Assembly: GCA_021323495.1 (NCBI GenBank)
Contig: JAJQJO010000077.1
Span: 1-11,961 of the forward strand
Length of the DNA: 11,961 bases
Direction of reading: 5' to 3'
Source of the DNA: Cellvibrio sp.
GTDB taxonomy: Bacteria; Pseudomonadota; Gammaproteobacteria; Pseudomonadales; Cellvibrionaceae
The stretch's first letter is position 1. Every line of letters starts with the position of its first letter. A model generated the notes under the pieces. The model searched no databases. It was not told the origin of the DNA and saw only the letters and a program-made list of their open reading frames with translations. Shown one piece after another: positions 1 through 7,212 of the stretch. A program made the position numbers and the translations under genes.

Positions 1-558
1 TATATAAGGTGGGTTGCTGACAATAACATCAAATTGTTGCGCAGCGATGGCAGTGAACCAATCGCTCTGTTTAATCTGTACATGGCCAAAATTTAATTGG
101 ACGCGATTTTGTTCCGCGAGGGCGACTGCATCAGCAGACTTATCCACCCCCAGTAATTGCCATTCTGGTTTTTCGCTGGCGACGGCCAAAACAATTGCAC
201 CGCTGCCGGTACCCAAATCGAGACAGCTGCGCTTCTGTTGCACTGAATCTCCTGCAAATAATTCCAATACCAATTCGACGAGCAGCTCGGTATCCGGACG
301 CGGGATTAGTGTGGAATTATTTACCGATAGTGGTAGCAACCAGAATTCGCGCTGCCCGAGAATATGTGCAATTGGCTCGCCGGATTTGCGACGATTAAAA
401 AATTGCTCGAATTGCTCGTACTGTTCTGGTGATAAAGTTTTCTCTGGCCAGGTAAAAAGATAGGTGCGATTTTTTTGCAGGACATGGCAGAGAATTAATT
501 CGATGTCCAGCCGTGCAGAATCGCTCAGGGATTCCAGTTCATGTTGTTCATAGGGGAG
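1..558 (-). CDS. prmC: Peptide chain release factor N5-glutamine methyltransferase PrmC (HemK), partial, start codon missing
   Basis: PrmC methylates the glutamine of the GGQ motif of release factors 1 and 2 with S-adenosylmethionine. About 186 codons are present; the C-terminal part lies beyond the left edge. The visible protein has the N-terminal helical domain (SARLDIELILCHVL), the linker GEPIAHILGQREFW, the strand IPRPDTELLVE, SAM-binding motif I (LDLGTGSGAI) and, at the very edge, the catalytic NPPY motif (VIVSNPPYI). The frame is open only from 558, since a TGA sits at 559-561. No ATG, GTG or TTG occurs before the conserved region, and only CTG codons (535-537, 526-528) lie near the expected beginning. 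An ATG at 698-700, eight bases after the prfA stop, is where prmC would normally begin, but the inverted repeat at 562-693 lies between. Placement next to prfA is typical of the family. Identity is certain; whether it is expressed from an odd start, frameshifted or broken is open. Confidence 0.9.
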
Positions 559-561
559 TCA

Positions 562-693
562 CGTAGGTTGTTGCGGGCCGCGCAGGCTGAGGAACGAACC
601 GCAACATGCTGAGCCGGATAGACATGTTGCCGTTCGCAAGATTGACATGTTGCGGTTCGCAAGCTCAGCCTGCGCGGCCCGCAACAACCTACG
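562..693. repeat. REP-like inverted pair (BIME) between prfA and prmC
   Basis: The outer arms 562-591 and 664-693 are exact reverse complements over 30 bases. After a small mismatch (592-594 against 660-663), positions 595-608 and 646-659 pair exactly over another 14. The spacer is 37 bases (609-645). Each arm also contains its own hairpin: 569-576 pairs with 599-606 in the left arm, and 648-655 with 679-686 in the right. Each arm has the tetranucleotide GTAG near its outer end (563-566 on plus; 692-689 on minus). A GTAG or GGAG foot followed by an imperfect palindrome, in inverted pairs, is the known form of REP elements mobilised by RAYT (Y1-type REP-associated) transposases. I infer that class; no transposase is present here. 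The RNA would form a very long hairpin between the two genes. Other possibilities are a MITE or a lineage-specific intergenic repeat. Confidence 0.8.
621..663. repeat. 20-base direct repeat inside the inverted element
   Basis: Positions 621-640 and 644-663 are the same 20 bases except for one change (C631 against G654), separated by three bases. The second copy is the inner part of the right arm of the inverted repeat; the first copy fills most of the spacer. The spacer is therefore not random sequence but a partial third copy of the arm's inner half, as expected from slippage or from nested insertion of the same element. Confidence 0.75.
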
Positions 694-708
694 AATTCAT
701 TTACCGGA

Positions 709-1791
709 TTAATCCGCAATCGCTGCCAACTGATCAGCTTGGTATTCATTCGCCAACGGTCGTACAACCGGGTCCAAATCGCCCTGCATAATCGCATCCA
801 ATGAATAGAGTGTGAGGTTGATTCGGTGATCAGTCACCCGCCCCTGTGGATAATTGTAAGTACGGATCCGCTCGGAGCGATCGCCGGAGCCAACCAGATT
901 GCGGCGCTCATCCGAGAGCGATTTATGCGCGGCATCTTCCTGCATGGTTTTTAATTTAGTCGCAAGCAAGCTTAATGCGCGCGCACGGTTTTTGTGTTGC
1001 GAACGCTCATCCTGACATTCCACAACCAGGCCTGTAGGCAAATGCACAATGCGGATTGCAGAATCCGTTTTGTTAACGTGCTGACCGCCGGCGCCCGATG
1101 CACGGAACGTATCAATACGCAAATCCGCTTTATTGATATTCACTTCTTCCAATTCATCAGCTTCCGGCATTACCGCCACAGTACATGCAGAAGTATGGAT
1201 ACGCCCTTGCGATTCAGTTTCAGGCACACGTTGTACACGGTGCGCGCCCGATTCAAATTTTAATTTTGAATAAACGCCCTGGCCGCTGACCAGGGTAATA
1301 ATTTCTTTAAAGCCACCGTGCTCACCATCGCTCTGGCTAAGCACTTCCACACGCCAGCCTTGGGTTTCGGCATAACGCGAATACATACGGAATAAATCGC
1401 CAGAGAAAATTGCCGCTTCATCGCCACCGGTACCGGCGCGAATTTCGAGGTAGCAATTTTTCTCATCGTTGGGATCTTTGGGCAGCAACAGTTTTTGCAA
1501 TTCCAGCTGCATGGGTTCGAGTTGTGCGGTGCAATCTTTCAACTCTTCTTCAGCCATTTCTTTCATATCGGCATCGCCATCCACCAGCAGGTGTTTGGCC
1601 TCTTCGATATTGGCAAGCAGGTTCAAATAGTTTTGATAGCCTTGCACCACCGGTTCCAGCTCTGCGTATTCTTTGGATAGATCACGGAACCGGTTTTGGT
1701 TGTTAATGATGTCTGCTTCCGACAACATAGCGCTCACTTCTTCGTAGCGCTCTTTAAGGCGATCCAGTTTTTCTAAAATAGACGCTTTCAT
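709..1791 (-). CDS. prfA: Peptide chain release factor 1 (RF1)
   Basis: RF1 recognises UAA and UAG stop codons on the ribosome and triggers hydrolysis of the finished peptide from its tRNA. The 360-residue product has the usual family length. It shows an N-terminal coiled region, the codon-recognition region with the PxT tripeptide (PET, residues 190-192, in RVPETESQGRIHTSA), and the catalytic GGQ at 235-237 in SGAGGQHVNKTDSA. The C-terminal QGRVTDHRINLTLY segment is also typical. The start ATG (1789-1791) overlaps the hemA stop TAA (1791-1793) by one base, giving a TAATG junction that suggests translational coupling. Its partner prmC, which methylates the GGQ glutamine, follows downstream but is separated from it by the inverted repeat at 562-693. 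No frameshift or missing catalytic residue is seen. Confidence 0.98.
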   Translation of the reverse strand: MKASILEKLDRLKERYEEVSAMLSEADIINNQNRFRDLSKEYAELEPVVQGYQNYLNLLANIEEAKHLLVDGDADMKEMAEEELKDCTAQLEPMQLELQKLLLPKDPNDEKNCYLEIRAGTGGDEAAIFSGDLFRMYSRYAETQGWRVEVLSQSDGEHGGFKEIITLVSGQGVYSKLKFESGAHRVQRVPETESQGRIHTSACTVAVMPEADELEEVNINKADLRIDTFRASGAGGQHVNKTDSAIRIVHLPTGLVVECQDERSQHKNRARALSLLATKLKTMQEDAAHKSLSDERRNLVGSGDRSERIRTYNYPQGRVTDHRINLTLYSLDAIMQGDLDPVVRPLANEYQADQLAAIAD

Positions 1792-3116
1792 TATGACTCA
1801 CTTGCATCACTGCCAGGATCAGCAGCAGGGTTGACAGATTCTTCAGACGTATTTGAAAATTCAGAGTTTGGCGACAGGTCAAACAATTCTTGCGCCACCT
1901 GGATAACATGGTGACGGGAACTCGCGCTCGCCTCTTTTAAAACCGTAGTGGGCGAGTGGATTAATTTATTGGTGAGATTGCGCGCAAATTGCTGCAATAC
2001 CTGCTCGGGCTGGGTACCCGCCAGCAAACTGCGCAGGGCTTTTTGCAATTCCAGGTCGCGCATTTGCTCGGCTTTGCTGCGATAGGCTTTTACGGTTTCG
2101 ACTGCATTGAGTGCGCGCTGCTGACGCAAAAACAATTCGACACCTTCGTTAATAATTTCTTCAGCCTGGTCGGCAGCAGCAACGCGGGATTTTTTATTTT
2201 CATCAATTACCGCATGCAAATCATCCACGGTATAGAGATAAACATCGTCCAACTCGCCCACTTGCTCTTCAATATCGCGTGGCACGGCGATGTCGAGCAT
2301 AAACATGGGTTTATGTTTGCGTTTTTTTAGCGCGGATTCCACCGCACCTTTGCCTAACAATGGCAACTGGCTGGCGGTGGAAGAAATGACAATATCGGCG
2401 CGGTGCAATTGCTCGGGAATATCGGCCAGTAAAATCGCTTCGCCATTAAATTCGCGCGCTAGCCGCTGGGCGCGGTCGAGGGTGCGGTTGGCGACGATAA
2501 TATGCTTGATGCCCTGCTCCGCCAAATGGCGCGCAACCAACTCAATTGTCTCACCTGCACCGATCAGGAGCGCCGTATCCTGTTTGAGATTAGAAAAAAT
2601 TTGTTGCGCAAGGCTGACCGCGGCGTAGGCAACTGAGACAGGGTTTTCCCCAATCGCCGTTTCAGTGCGCACCCGCTTGGCAATATTAAAAACCTGCTGG
2701 AAAGTCGCATGCAATTCCGCCCCCAGGGTGCCCGCCTCTTTGGCTACCGCAAAGGCCGATTTCATTTGGCCTAGAATTTGCGGTTCACCCAGCACGAGTG
2801 AATCGAGTCCGCCGGCAACCTTCATCATATGGCGCACAGCTTCCTGATCCTGGTAGCAGTAATAGCTGTTGGCCAGATCTGCCGCTTCAATCGCGGTGTG
2901 ATCTACCAGCCACTGCCGGATCGCCCCGGCATCCCCTTCACTTGCTGCGTAGATTTCAGTGCGATTGCAGGTGGAAAGTATCGCAACCTCGGTCAAACCC
3001 GCCTGGGCACAAGCTTCCTGCATTGCGCCCTGCAGGTTCTCCGGCGCAAAGGCTACCCGCTCGCGCAGGGCAAGAGGGGCAGTGGTGTGGTTGATGCCAA
3101 AGGCTAACAGGGTCAT
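1791..3116 (-). CDS. hemA: Glutamyl-tRNA reductase
   Basis: HemA reduces glutamyl-tRNA(Glu) with NADPH to glutamate-1-semialdehyde, the first committed step of C5-pathway tetrapyrrole (haem) synthesis. The 441-residue protein has the catalytic cysteine C50 in LSTCNRTEIY, the conserved GLDSLVLGEPQILGQ segment, the NADPH-binding loop LIGAGETIE followed by IIVANRT, and the C-terminal dimerisation helices (LFLRQQRALNAVETVKAYR). It is somewhat longer than the Escherichia coli enzyme (418). The extra length is largely a serine- and acid-rich tail (from about LSPNSEF onward) that looks unstructured. It is the first gene of a hemA-prfA-prmC run, and a plausible promoter lies just upstream. The ATG at 3114-3116 starts the protein with MTLLAFGINHTTAP, matching the family N-terminus, although no strong Shine-Dalgarno sequence is visible. 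Confidence 0.97.
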   Translation of the reverse strand: MTLLAFGINHTTAPLALRERVAFAPENLQGAMQEACAQAGLTEVAILSTCNRTEIYAASEGDAGAIRQWLVDHTAIEAADLANSYYCYQDQEAVRHMMKVAGGLDSLVLGEPQILGQMKSAFAVAKEAGTLGAELHATFQQVFNIAKRVRTETAIGENPVSVAYAAVSLAQQIFSNLKQDTALLIGAGETIELVARHLAEQGIKHIIVANRTLDRAQRLAREFNGEAILLADIPEQLHRADIVISSTASQLPLLGKGAVESALKKRKHKPMFMLDIAVPRDIEEQVGELDDVYLYTVDDLHAVIDENKKSRVAAADQAEEIINEGVELFLRQQRALNAVETVKAYRSKAEQMRDLELQKALRSLLAGTQPEQVLQQFARNLTNKLIHSPTTVLKEASASSRHHVIQVAQELFDLSPNSEFSNTSEESVNPAADPGSDASES

Positions 3117-3145
3117 GGATCAGGCTAATTGTTATGAAGGGCGGT

Positions 3146-3174
3146 ATTGTCCGGTCACAGAGAGGGCGTGACAA
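3146..3174 (-). promoter_or_regulatory. Candidate sigma-70 promoter for hemA
   Basis: On the minus strand a -35 TTGTCA (3169-3174, five of six consensus) is separated by exactly 17 bases from a -10 GACAAT (3146-3151, four of six). Transcription would begin near 3139, giving a leader of about 20 bases before the hemA ATG. It lies in the 167-base divergent gap between hemA and the exonuclease gene. This is pattern matching only; the -10 is imperfect. Confidence 0.4.
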
Positions 3175-3283
3175 GAGGCAAGTTCCGAATCCTGTCATAA
3201 AGCCGTGCTATTAGGCCAATTCACCGACCTGTTATATCTACACCTATACTCAACCACAGCCGCAGCCCAAGGACTTTCATCTT

Positions 3284-3817
3284 ATGCGCAGACTGCCCAC
3301 CCCGACCATCATCGATATCGAAGCTTCCGGTTTTGGCTCACATAGCTATCCGATCGAGATCGGCGTAGTAAAAACCAACGGTGAGCGCTATTGCGCGCTG
3401 ATCAAGCCCCCGTCTGGATGGGATCACTGGTGTGAGAGCGCCCAGGCGGTACATGGGATTTCACGGCAACTTATCGAAACCCGGGGGCGCAAACCACGCG
3501 ATATCTGCCTGGAGCTCAACCATTTCCTGGGCGACGTCACCGCCTATAGCGATGCCTGGACCCACGATAGCCCCTGGCTCAACCGTTTATTTTTTGCCGC
3601 ACGTGTCAATCCCGGCTTTCATCTGAGCCCTATTGAGTTAATCGCCACCGAGGCCCAGTTATTACTTTGGGACCAGACCAAAAAGCGGTTGGAAAAGTAC
3701 CTCGACATTAAACGCCATCGCGCCAGCGGCGATGCCTACCTGATCCAGCAGACCTTCCTGGAATCCCGTCGCCTCATTGATACCCAGCCGGCATTGGCGC
3801 GGCGTACTGGCCTTTAA
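3284..3817 (+). CDS. DEDDh-family 3'-5' exonuclease (DnaQ/RNase T-like)
   Basis: A 177-residue protein with the four acidic residues and histidine of the DEDDh exonuclease fold. Exo I is D11 and E13 in IIDIEASGFG, Exo II is D95 in HDSPWL, and Exo III is H145 and D150 in KRHRASGDAYL. Such enzymes remove nucleotides from DNA or RNA 3' ends with two metal ions. The length is that of a bare catalytic domain; there is no polymerase, UvrC-like or DNA-binding extension, so substrate and pathway cannot be told. The ATG is preceded by AAGGA (3270-3274) at about ten bases. It stands alone between divergent hemA and the TPR operon, a place where Pseudomonas has no gene as I recall it, so it is probably a lineage-specific addition. 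No clear terminator follows it. Confidence 0.85.
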   Translation: MRRLPTPTIIDIEASGFGSHSYPIEIGVVKTNGERYCALIKPPSGWDHWCESAQAVHGISRQLIETRGRKPRDICLELNHFLGDVTAYSDAWTHDSPWLNRLFFAARVNPGFHLSPIELIATEAQLLLWDQTKKRLEKYLDIKRHRASGDAYLIQQTFLESRRLIDTQPALARRTGL

Positions 3818-3946
3818 AACCATGGCCAAGGCGGGATCTTTTCACACCAATACCGGAACACCCTTTTTATCATCCGGCTTCACGTTTATGATGTCCGGCC
3901 GCGCCGCCCTGGCTGCGCACCTCCCGTAATCCCTTATCGGTCGAGC

Positions 3947-5680
3947 ATGATCAAACACCGCCCAATCATACTATCGAGCATGACCCTCTACTGGGTACTG
4001 AGCGGTTGCAGCCTGCAATCCGCGCGCAGCGTGGCAGCTCCCGAACCCGAGCTGGGACCTCCCCAGCCAGAAATACGTATACAGGCGCCCACCAAACCCT
4101 TCCCAACCGAGACCCTTTATTCGCTGCTCACCGCCGAAATCGCTGGCAGCCGTGCGCAATATGATCTGGCGCTCAGCAATTATGTGCAGCAGGCGCGGGA
4201 GACGCATGATCCACAGATCGCCGAGCGCGCCACCATGATTGCGCGCTACCTGGGCAATAATCAGGTCGCAATGGAAATGGTGCAAATCTGGGTCGCGGCT
4301 GCTCCGCACAATAAAGATGCACTCGCCAATGCCGCTTTGGCCTATATGCAAGCAGGCCGATCGCGCGAGGCTTTTGACTATTCGCGCCGCCTGATGGATG
4401 AAGGCGGTGAATCCGTGTTCCAGACCATCGCCCTCAATGCCGCGAGCCTCGATGACAACGCCCGGGCGCTGCTACTCAATGATTTTGTCACCCAACTGCA
4501 AGCCCATCCGGAAGATGAACAGCTAATGGTGGGCACAGGGATACTGCTTCAGCAGCAAGGCAAATATGACGAGGCTATGCAGCTCGCACACCAGGCGCTC
4601 AAGATCCATCCACGCAGCATTCCTGCCGCCATTTTGGAAGCCAACCTGCTGCACCAGTTGAAACGCGATAAAGAGGCCATCACCAAAATGGCTGACCTGC
4701 TGGAGTTTTACCCGGACAATACCAACTTGCGCCAGCAATATGCGCGCATCCTCTCCCATCACGACCTGGCCCTTGCGCAAGAACAATTTACCATCCTCAC
4801 CCGCCAGCTGCCGGGTAACGGCGACATGCTGCTATCACTCGGGATTATCGCGCTGGAACGCAAAGACAATGAAACCGCACGCAACGCATTTGAAGAACTG
4901 CTCGACCGTGACCTGCATATATCGACCGCCCATTATTACCTCGGGCGCATGGCCGAAGCGCGCCAGGATTTACCCGAAGCCATCATCCATTACTTGCAAG
5001 TGGAAAATGGCAACGACTTTCTCTCCGCCACCGTCAGCCTGGTGGATATTTTTGTACGCCAGGAGGATTTCCTCAGCGCGCAGCAACATATGAATCGCCT
5101 GCGCCTGCGCTTTCCCGACCAGAGTGAAGCCCTCTATGTGCTGCACGGCCAAACCCTGGTCAAACACAATTACCTGTTTGAAGCCGATGTGGTGTTCAGT
5201 GAGGGCCTGGCTAATTTTGCAACCAGCACCCGTCTGTTGTTTGCCCGCGCCATGCTCAACAACCAGCGCAAACGTCTCGCGGCCACCGAGCGCGACCTGC
5301 GCCAGATACTTAAGCAGGAGCCGGACAATACCGCTGCGCTCAATTCTCTCGGTTATATCCTGGCCGACCGTACCCAACGTTTTGACGAAGCACGAGCGCT
5401 GCTCGACAAAGCGCTGCAATTGAATCCCGACGACGCCGCCATCATGGACTCTATCGGCTGGCTGCATTACCGCACCGGTAAATACCCTGAAGCTCTGGAG
5501 TTTTTGCGCAAGGCCTTTGCCACCGGACCCAATTCCGAAATCGGGGCTCATCTGGGTGAAATCCTGTGGATGCTGGGCAATAAAGAGGAGGCACGCCAAG
5601 TCTGGCAAGAAGGTATAAAACTCGCCCCCAATGACCCGACTATCCAGGAAACCCTCAACCGCCTTAAGGCCGATTTATGA
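3947..5680 (+). CDS. TPR-repeat lipoprotein encoded upstream of lolB
   Basis: A 577-residue protein with a short lipoprotein signal: positive N-terminus (MIKHR), hydrophobic stretch, and lipobox LSGC with C21 as the lipidation site. The rest is helical and rich in tetratricopeptide repeats. The clearest are near the C-terminus: NTAALNSLGYILADRTQRFDEA, then DDAAIMDSIGWLHYRTGKYPEA, then an AHLGEILWMLGNKEEA unit. Weaker repeats cover about residues 130-450. The same kind of gene precedes lolB in Pseudomonas (the PA4667 type). Its stop overlaps the lolB start by four bases (ATGA), so the two are translationally coupled. I infer an outer-membrane-anchored, periplasm-facing scaffold, perhaps tied to lipoprotein or envelope assembly; the exact function is not known to me. 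The start is chosen because it gives a complete lipoprotein signal; the Shine-Dalgarno sequence is weak. Confidence 0.88.
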   Translation: MIKHRPIILSSMTLYWVLSGCSLQSARSVAAPEPELGPPQPEIRIQAPTKPFPTETLYSLLTAEIAGSRAQYDLALSNYVQQARETHDPQIAERATMIARYLGNNQVAMEMVQIWVAAAPHNKDALANAALAYMQAGRSREAFDYSRRLMDEGGESVFQTIALNAASLDDNARALLLNDFVTQLQAHPEDEQLMVGTGILLQQQGKYDEAMQLAHQALKIHPRSIPAAILEANLLHQLKRDKEAITKMADLLEFYPDNTNLRQQYARILSHHDLALAQEQFTILTRQLPGNGDMLLSLGIIALERKDNETARNAFEELLDRDLHISTAHYYLGRMAEARQDLPEAIIHYLQVENGNDFLSATVSLVDIFVRQEDFLSAQQHMNRLRLRFPDQSEALYVLHGQTLVKHNYLFEADVVFSEGLANFATSTRLLFARAMLNNQRKRLAATERDLRQILKQEPDNTAALNSLGYILADRTQRFDEARALLDKALQLNPDDAAIMDSIGWLHYRTGKYPEALEFLRKAFATGPNSEIGAHLGEILWMLGNKEEARQVWQEGIKLAPNDPTIQETLNRLKADL

Positions 5681-6288
5681 TCTCGCGTTACTCCTTCATC
5701 TTATTGGCACTGCTGCTGGCCAGCGGCTGCGCGCACCGTTATTTAACACCACCGCAAGATGTACTCGAACACCAGCGCCAGGTGCAGGCGGTTAGCGATT
5801 GGCAACTCACTGGAAAACTGGGTATACGCACTACCGCCGACAGTGGCAGCGCCACCGTCAAATGGATGCAGCAGCTTGCCAGCTATCAGATCAACCTGAG
5901 CGGTCCGCTTGGGCAAAAGCGCATGATCATCACCGGCAACGCCGATAAAGTTCGCCTTGAACAAACGGGTGAACCGGCCCAGGAAGCCAAAACGGCGGAA
6001 GCGCTGATCAAAAAATCCGCTGGCTGGACCCTGCCAGTTGCCCAACTCGCTTACTGGGTACGGGGTGTTCCCGCCCCGAAACTGCGCATCACCCACTTGC
6101 AACAGAACGAAAATGGCTTGATCGACCAATTAGCCCAAGGCGGCTGGAATATTTCTTACAGCAATTATCGCGACCAGACATTCAATAGCGCGGTATTGCC
6201 ACTGCCGGGAAAAATTACCGCTGAATATAAAGATGTACGTTTGGTACTGGTAATTCGCGAATGGCATCTGGGGGCAGCTAATGAATAA
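5677..6288 (+). CDS. lolB: Outer-membrane lipoprotein LolB
   Basis: LolB takes lipoproteins from the periplasmic carrier LolA and inserts them into the outer membrane; it is itself a lipoprotein. The 203-residue product begins with a hydrophobic signal (FILLALLLASGC) whose lipidation cysteine is C18. The mature part has the family features: VSDWQLTGKLGIRT, YQINLSGPLGQKRMII, LAYWVRGVP and a late GGWNISYSNY strand, in keeping with the LolA/LolB half-barrel. The position directly before ispE is the conserved one in gammaproteobacteria. It overlaps the TPR gene upstream by four bases and ispE downstream by eight, so all three are probably on one transcript. The lipobox has Ala instead of Leu at -3, a mild deviation. 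Confidence 0.94.
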   Translation: MISRYSFILLALLLASGCAHRYLTPPQDVLEHQRQVQAVSDWQLTGKLGIRTTADSGSATVKWMQQLASYQINLSGPLGQKRMIITGNADKVRLEQTGEPAQEAKTAEALIKKSAGWTLPVAQLAYWVRGVPAPKLRITHLQQNENGLIDQLAQGGWNISYSNYRDQTFNSAVLPLPGKITAEYKDVRLVLVIREWHLGAANE

Positions 6289-7126
6289 CCTGACACTGCT
6301 TTCGCCCGCCAAGCTCAATTTGTTTTTACATATCACCGGCCGTCGCCCTGATGGCTACCACAACCTGCAAACATTCTTCCAACTGTTGGATTACGGTGAC
6401 ACCCTCTCATTTACCACCCGCACGGATGGCAATATTACCCTCGCGCCAGAGCTGCCCGGTGTCGGCTTTGAGCAAAACCTGGTTATCAAAGCTGTGCGAG
6501 CGCTGGAGCCTGTTAAACCTGCTGGCCAGGGTGTGGATATCCAGTTGGAAAAACGTCTGCCAATGGGGGGAGGTATTGGTGGCGGCAGCAGCAATGCGGC
6601 TACTACTTTGGTTGCACTCAACCATATGTGGGGCTGTGGTTTGGACAAAAGCCAGTTGCAAACCATAGGCCTCAAACTTGGTGCCGATGTCCCGGTCTTC
6701 ATCAACGCCCAAACTGCCTGGGCGGAAGGTGTGGGTGAACAGTTACAAGCTATCGAAATGCAGCCAAAATGGTTTCTGGTTATACAACCTGATTGTCATG
6801 TATCCACCGCTGAAATTTTTTGTCACAAAGATTTGACAAGAGATACTTCGGCCATTAAAGTGGCGGCCTTCCTTGAGCGGGGTGGTCAAAACGACTGCGA
6901 AGCCCTGGTGAGAAAGCTGTATCCGCAAGTCGATAACGCACTCATCTGGCTGCAAAAATTTGATCGCAACGCGCGAATGACGGGAACCGGAGCCTGCGTA
7001 TTTGCAAGCTTTGAGTCGGCAGAAACAGCACTTGAGGTGCAGGCACAATTGCCCAAACATCTGCCCGGTTTTGTAGCACAAGGTGTAAACCAATCACCGC
7101 TCTACAGACTGCTTCCCGCCAGCTAA
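6281..7126 (+). CDS. ispE: 4-diphosphocytidyl-2-C-methyl-D-erythritol kinase
   Basis: IspE phosphorylates CDP-methylerythritol with ATP in the MEP route to isoprenoid precursors, in the cytoplasm. The 281-residue protein is a standard GHMP kinase: SPAKLNLFLHITGRRPDGYH at the N-terminus (K11 corresponds to the active-site lysine), the glycine-rich ATP loop LPMGGGIGGGSSNAATTL (93-110), the catalytic aspartate D136 in LGADVPVF, and the C-terminal loop MTGTGACVFA. It starts eight bases inside the end of lolB, so translation is likely coupled. Its stop lies 11 bases before tRNA-Gln, which suggests that the tRNA is cut from the ispE transcript or has a promoter inside ispE. Confidence 0.97.
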   Translation: MNNLTLLSPAKLNLFLHITGRRPDGYHNLQTFFQLLDYGDTLSFTTRTDGNITLAPELPGVGFEQNLVIKAVRALEPVKPAGQGVDIQLEKRLPMGGGIGGGSSNAATTLVALNHMWGCGLDKSQLQTIGLKLGADVPVFINAQTAWAEGVGEQLQAIEMQPKWFLVIQPDCHVSTAEIFCHKDLTRDTSAIKVAAFLERGGQNDCEALVRKLYPQVDNALIWLQKFDRNARMTGTGACVFASFESAETALEVQAQLPKHLPGFVAQGVNQSPLYRLLPAS

Positions 7127-7137
7127 TCAAGAACAAC

Positions 7138-7212
7138 AGGGGCGTCGCCAAGTGGTAAGGCAGCGGGTTTTGATCCCGCCATTCGTAGGTTCGAGTCCTT
7201 CCGCCCCTGCCA
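7138..7212 (+). tRNA. tRNA-Gln (anticodon TTG)
   Basis: A 75-base tRNA with encoded CCA. The acceptor stem pairs AGGGGCG (7138-7144) with CGCCCCT (7202-7208), and 7209 is the discriminator G. The anticodon stem GCGGG/CCCGC encloses the loop TTTTGAT, which places TTG at 34-36 and reads CAA/CAG glutamine codons. The T arm has the TTCGAGT loop. Two details are unusual: the T stem GTAGG/CCTTC contains a U-U mismatch at its second pair, and the first acceptor pair is A-U rather than the U-A of E. coli tRNA-Gln. A tRNA-Gln between ispE and prs is a familiar gammaproteobacterial arrangement. Confidence 0.96.

Noticed and set aside
525..797. Open frame of 90 codons on the minus strand running through the inverted repeat
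   Set aside because: It overlaps the end of prfA in another frame, is made largely of the palindromic repeat and ends inside prmC; the product has no recognisable features.
3220..3250. Possible plus-strand promoter for the exonuclease (TTCACC with TATACT)
   Set aside because: The spacing is 19 bases and the -35 match is poor; not strong enough to list.
4970..5608. 212-codon open frame opposite the TPR gene
   Set aside because: It is antisense to a gene with clear TPR motifs and a lipobox and has no family signature or ribosome site; it is a shadow of codon bias.
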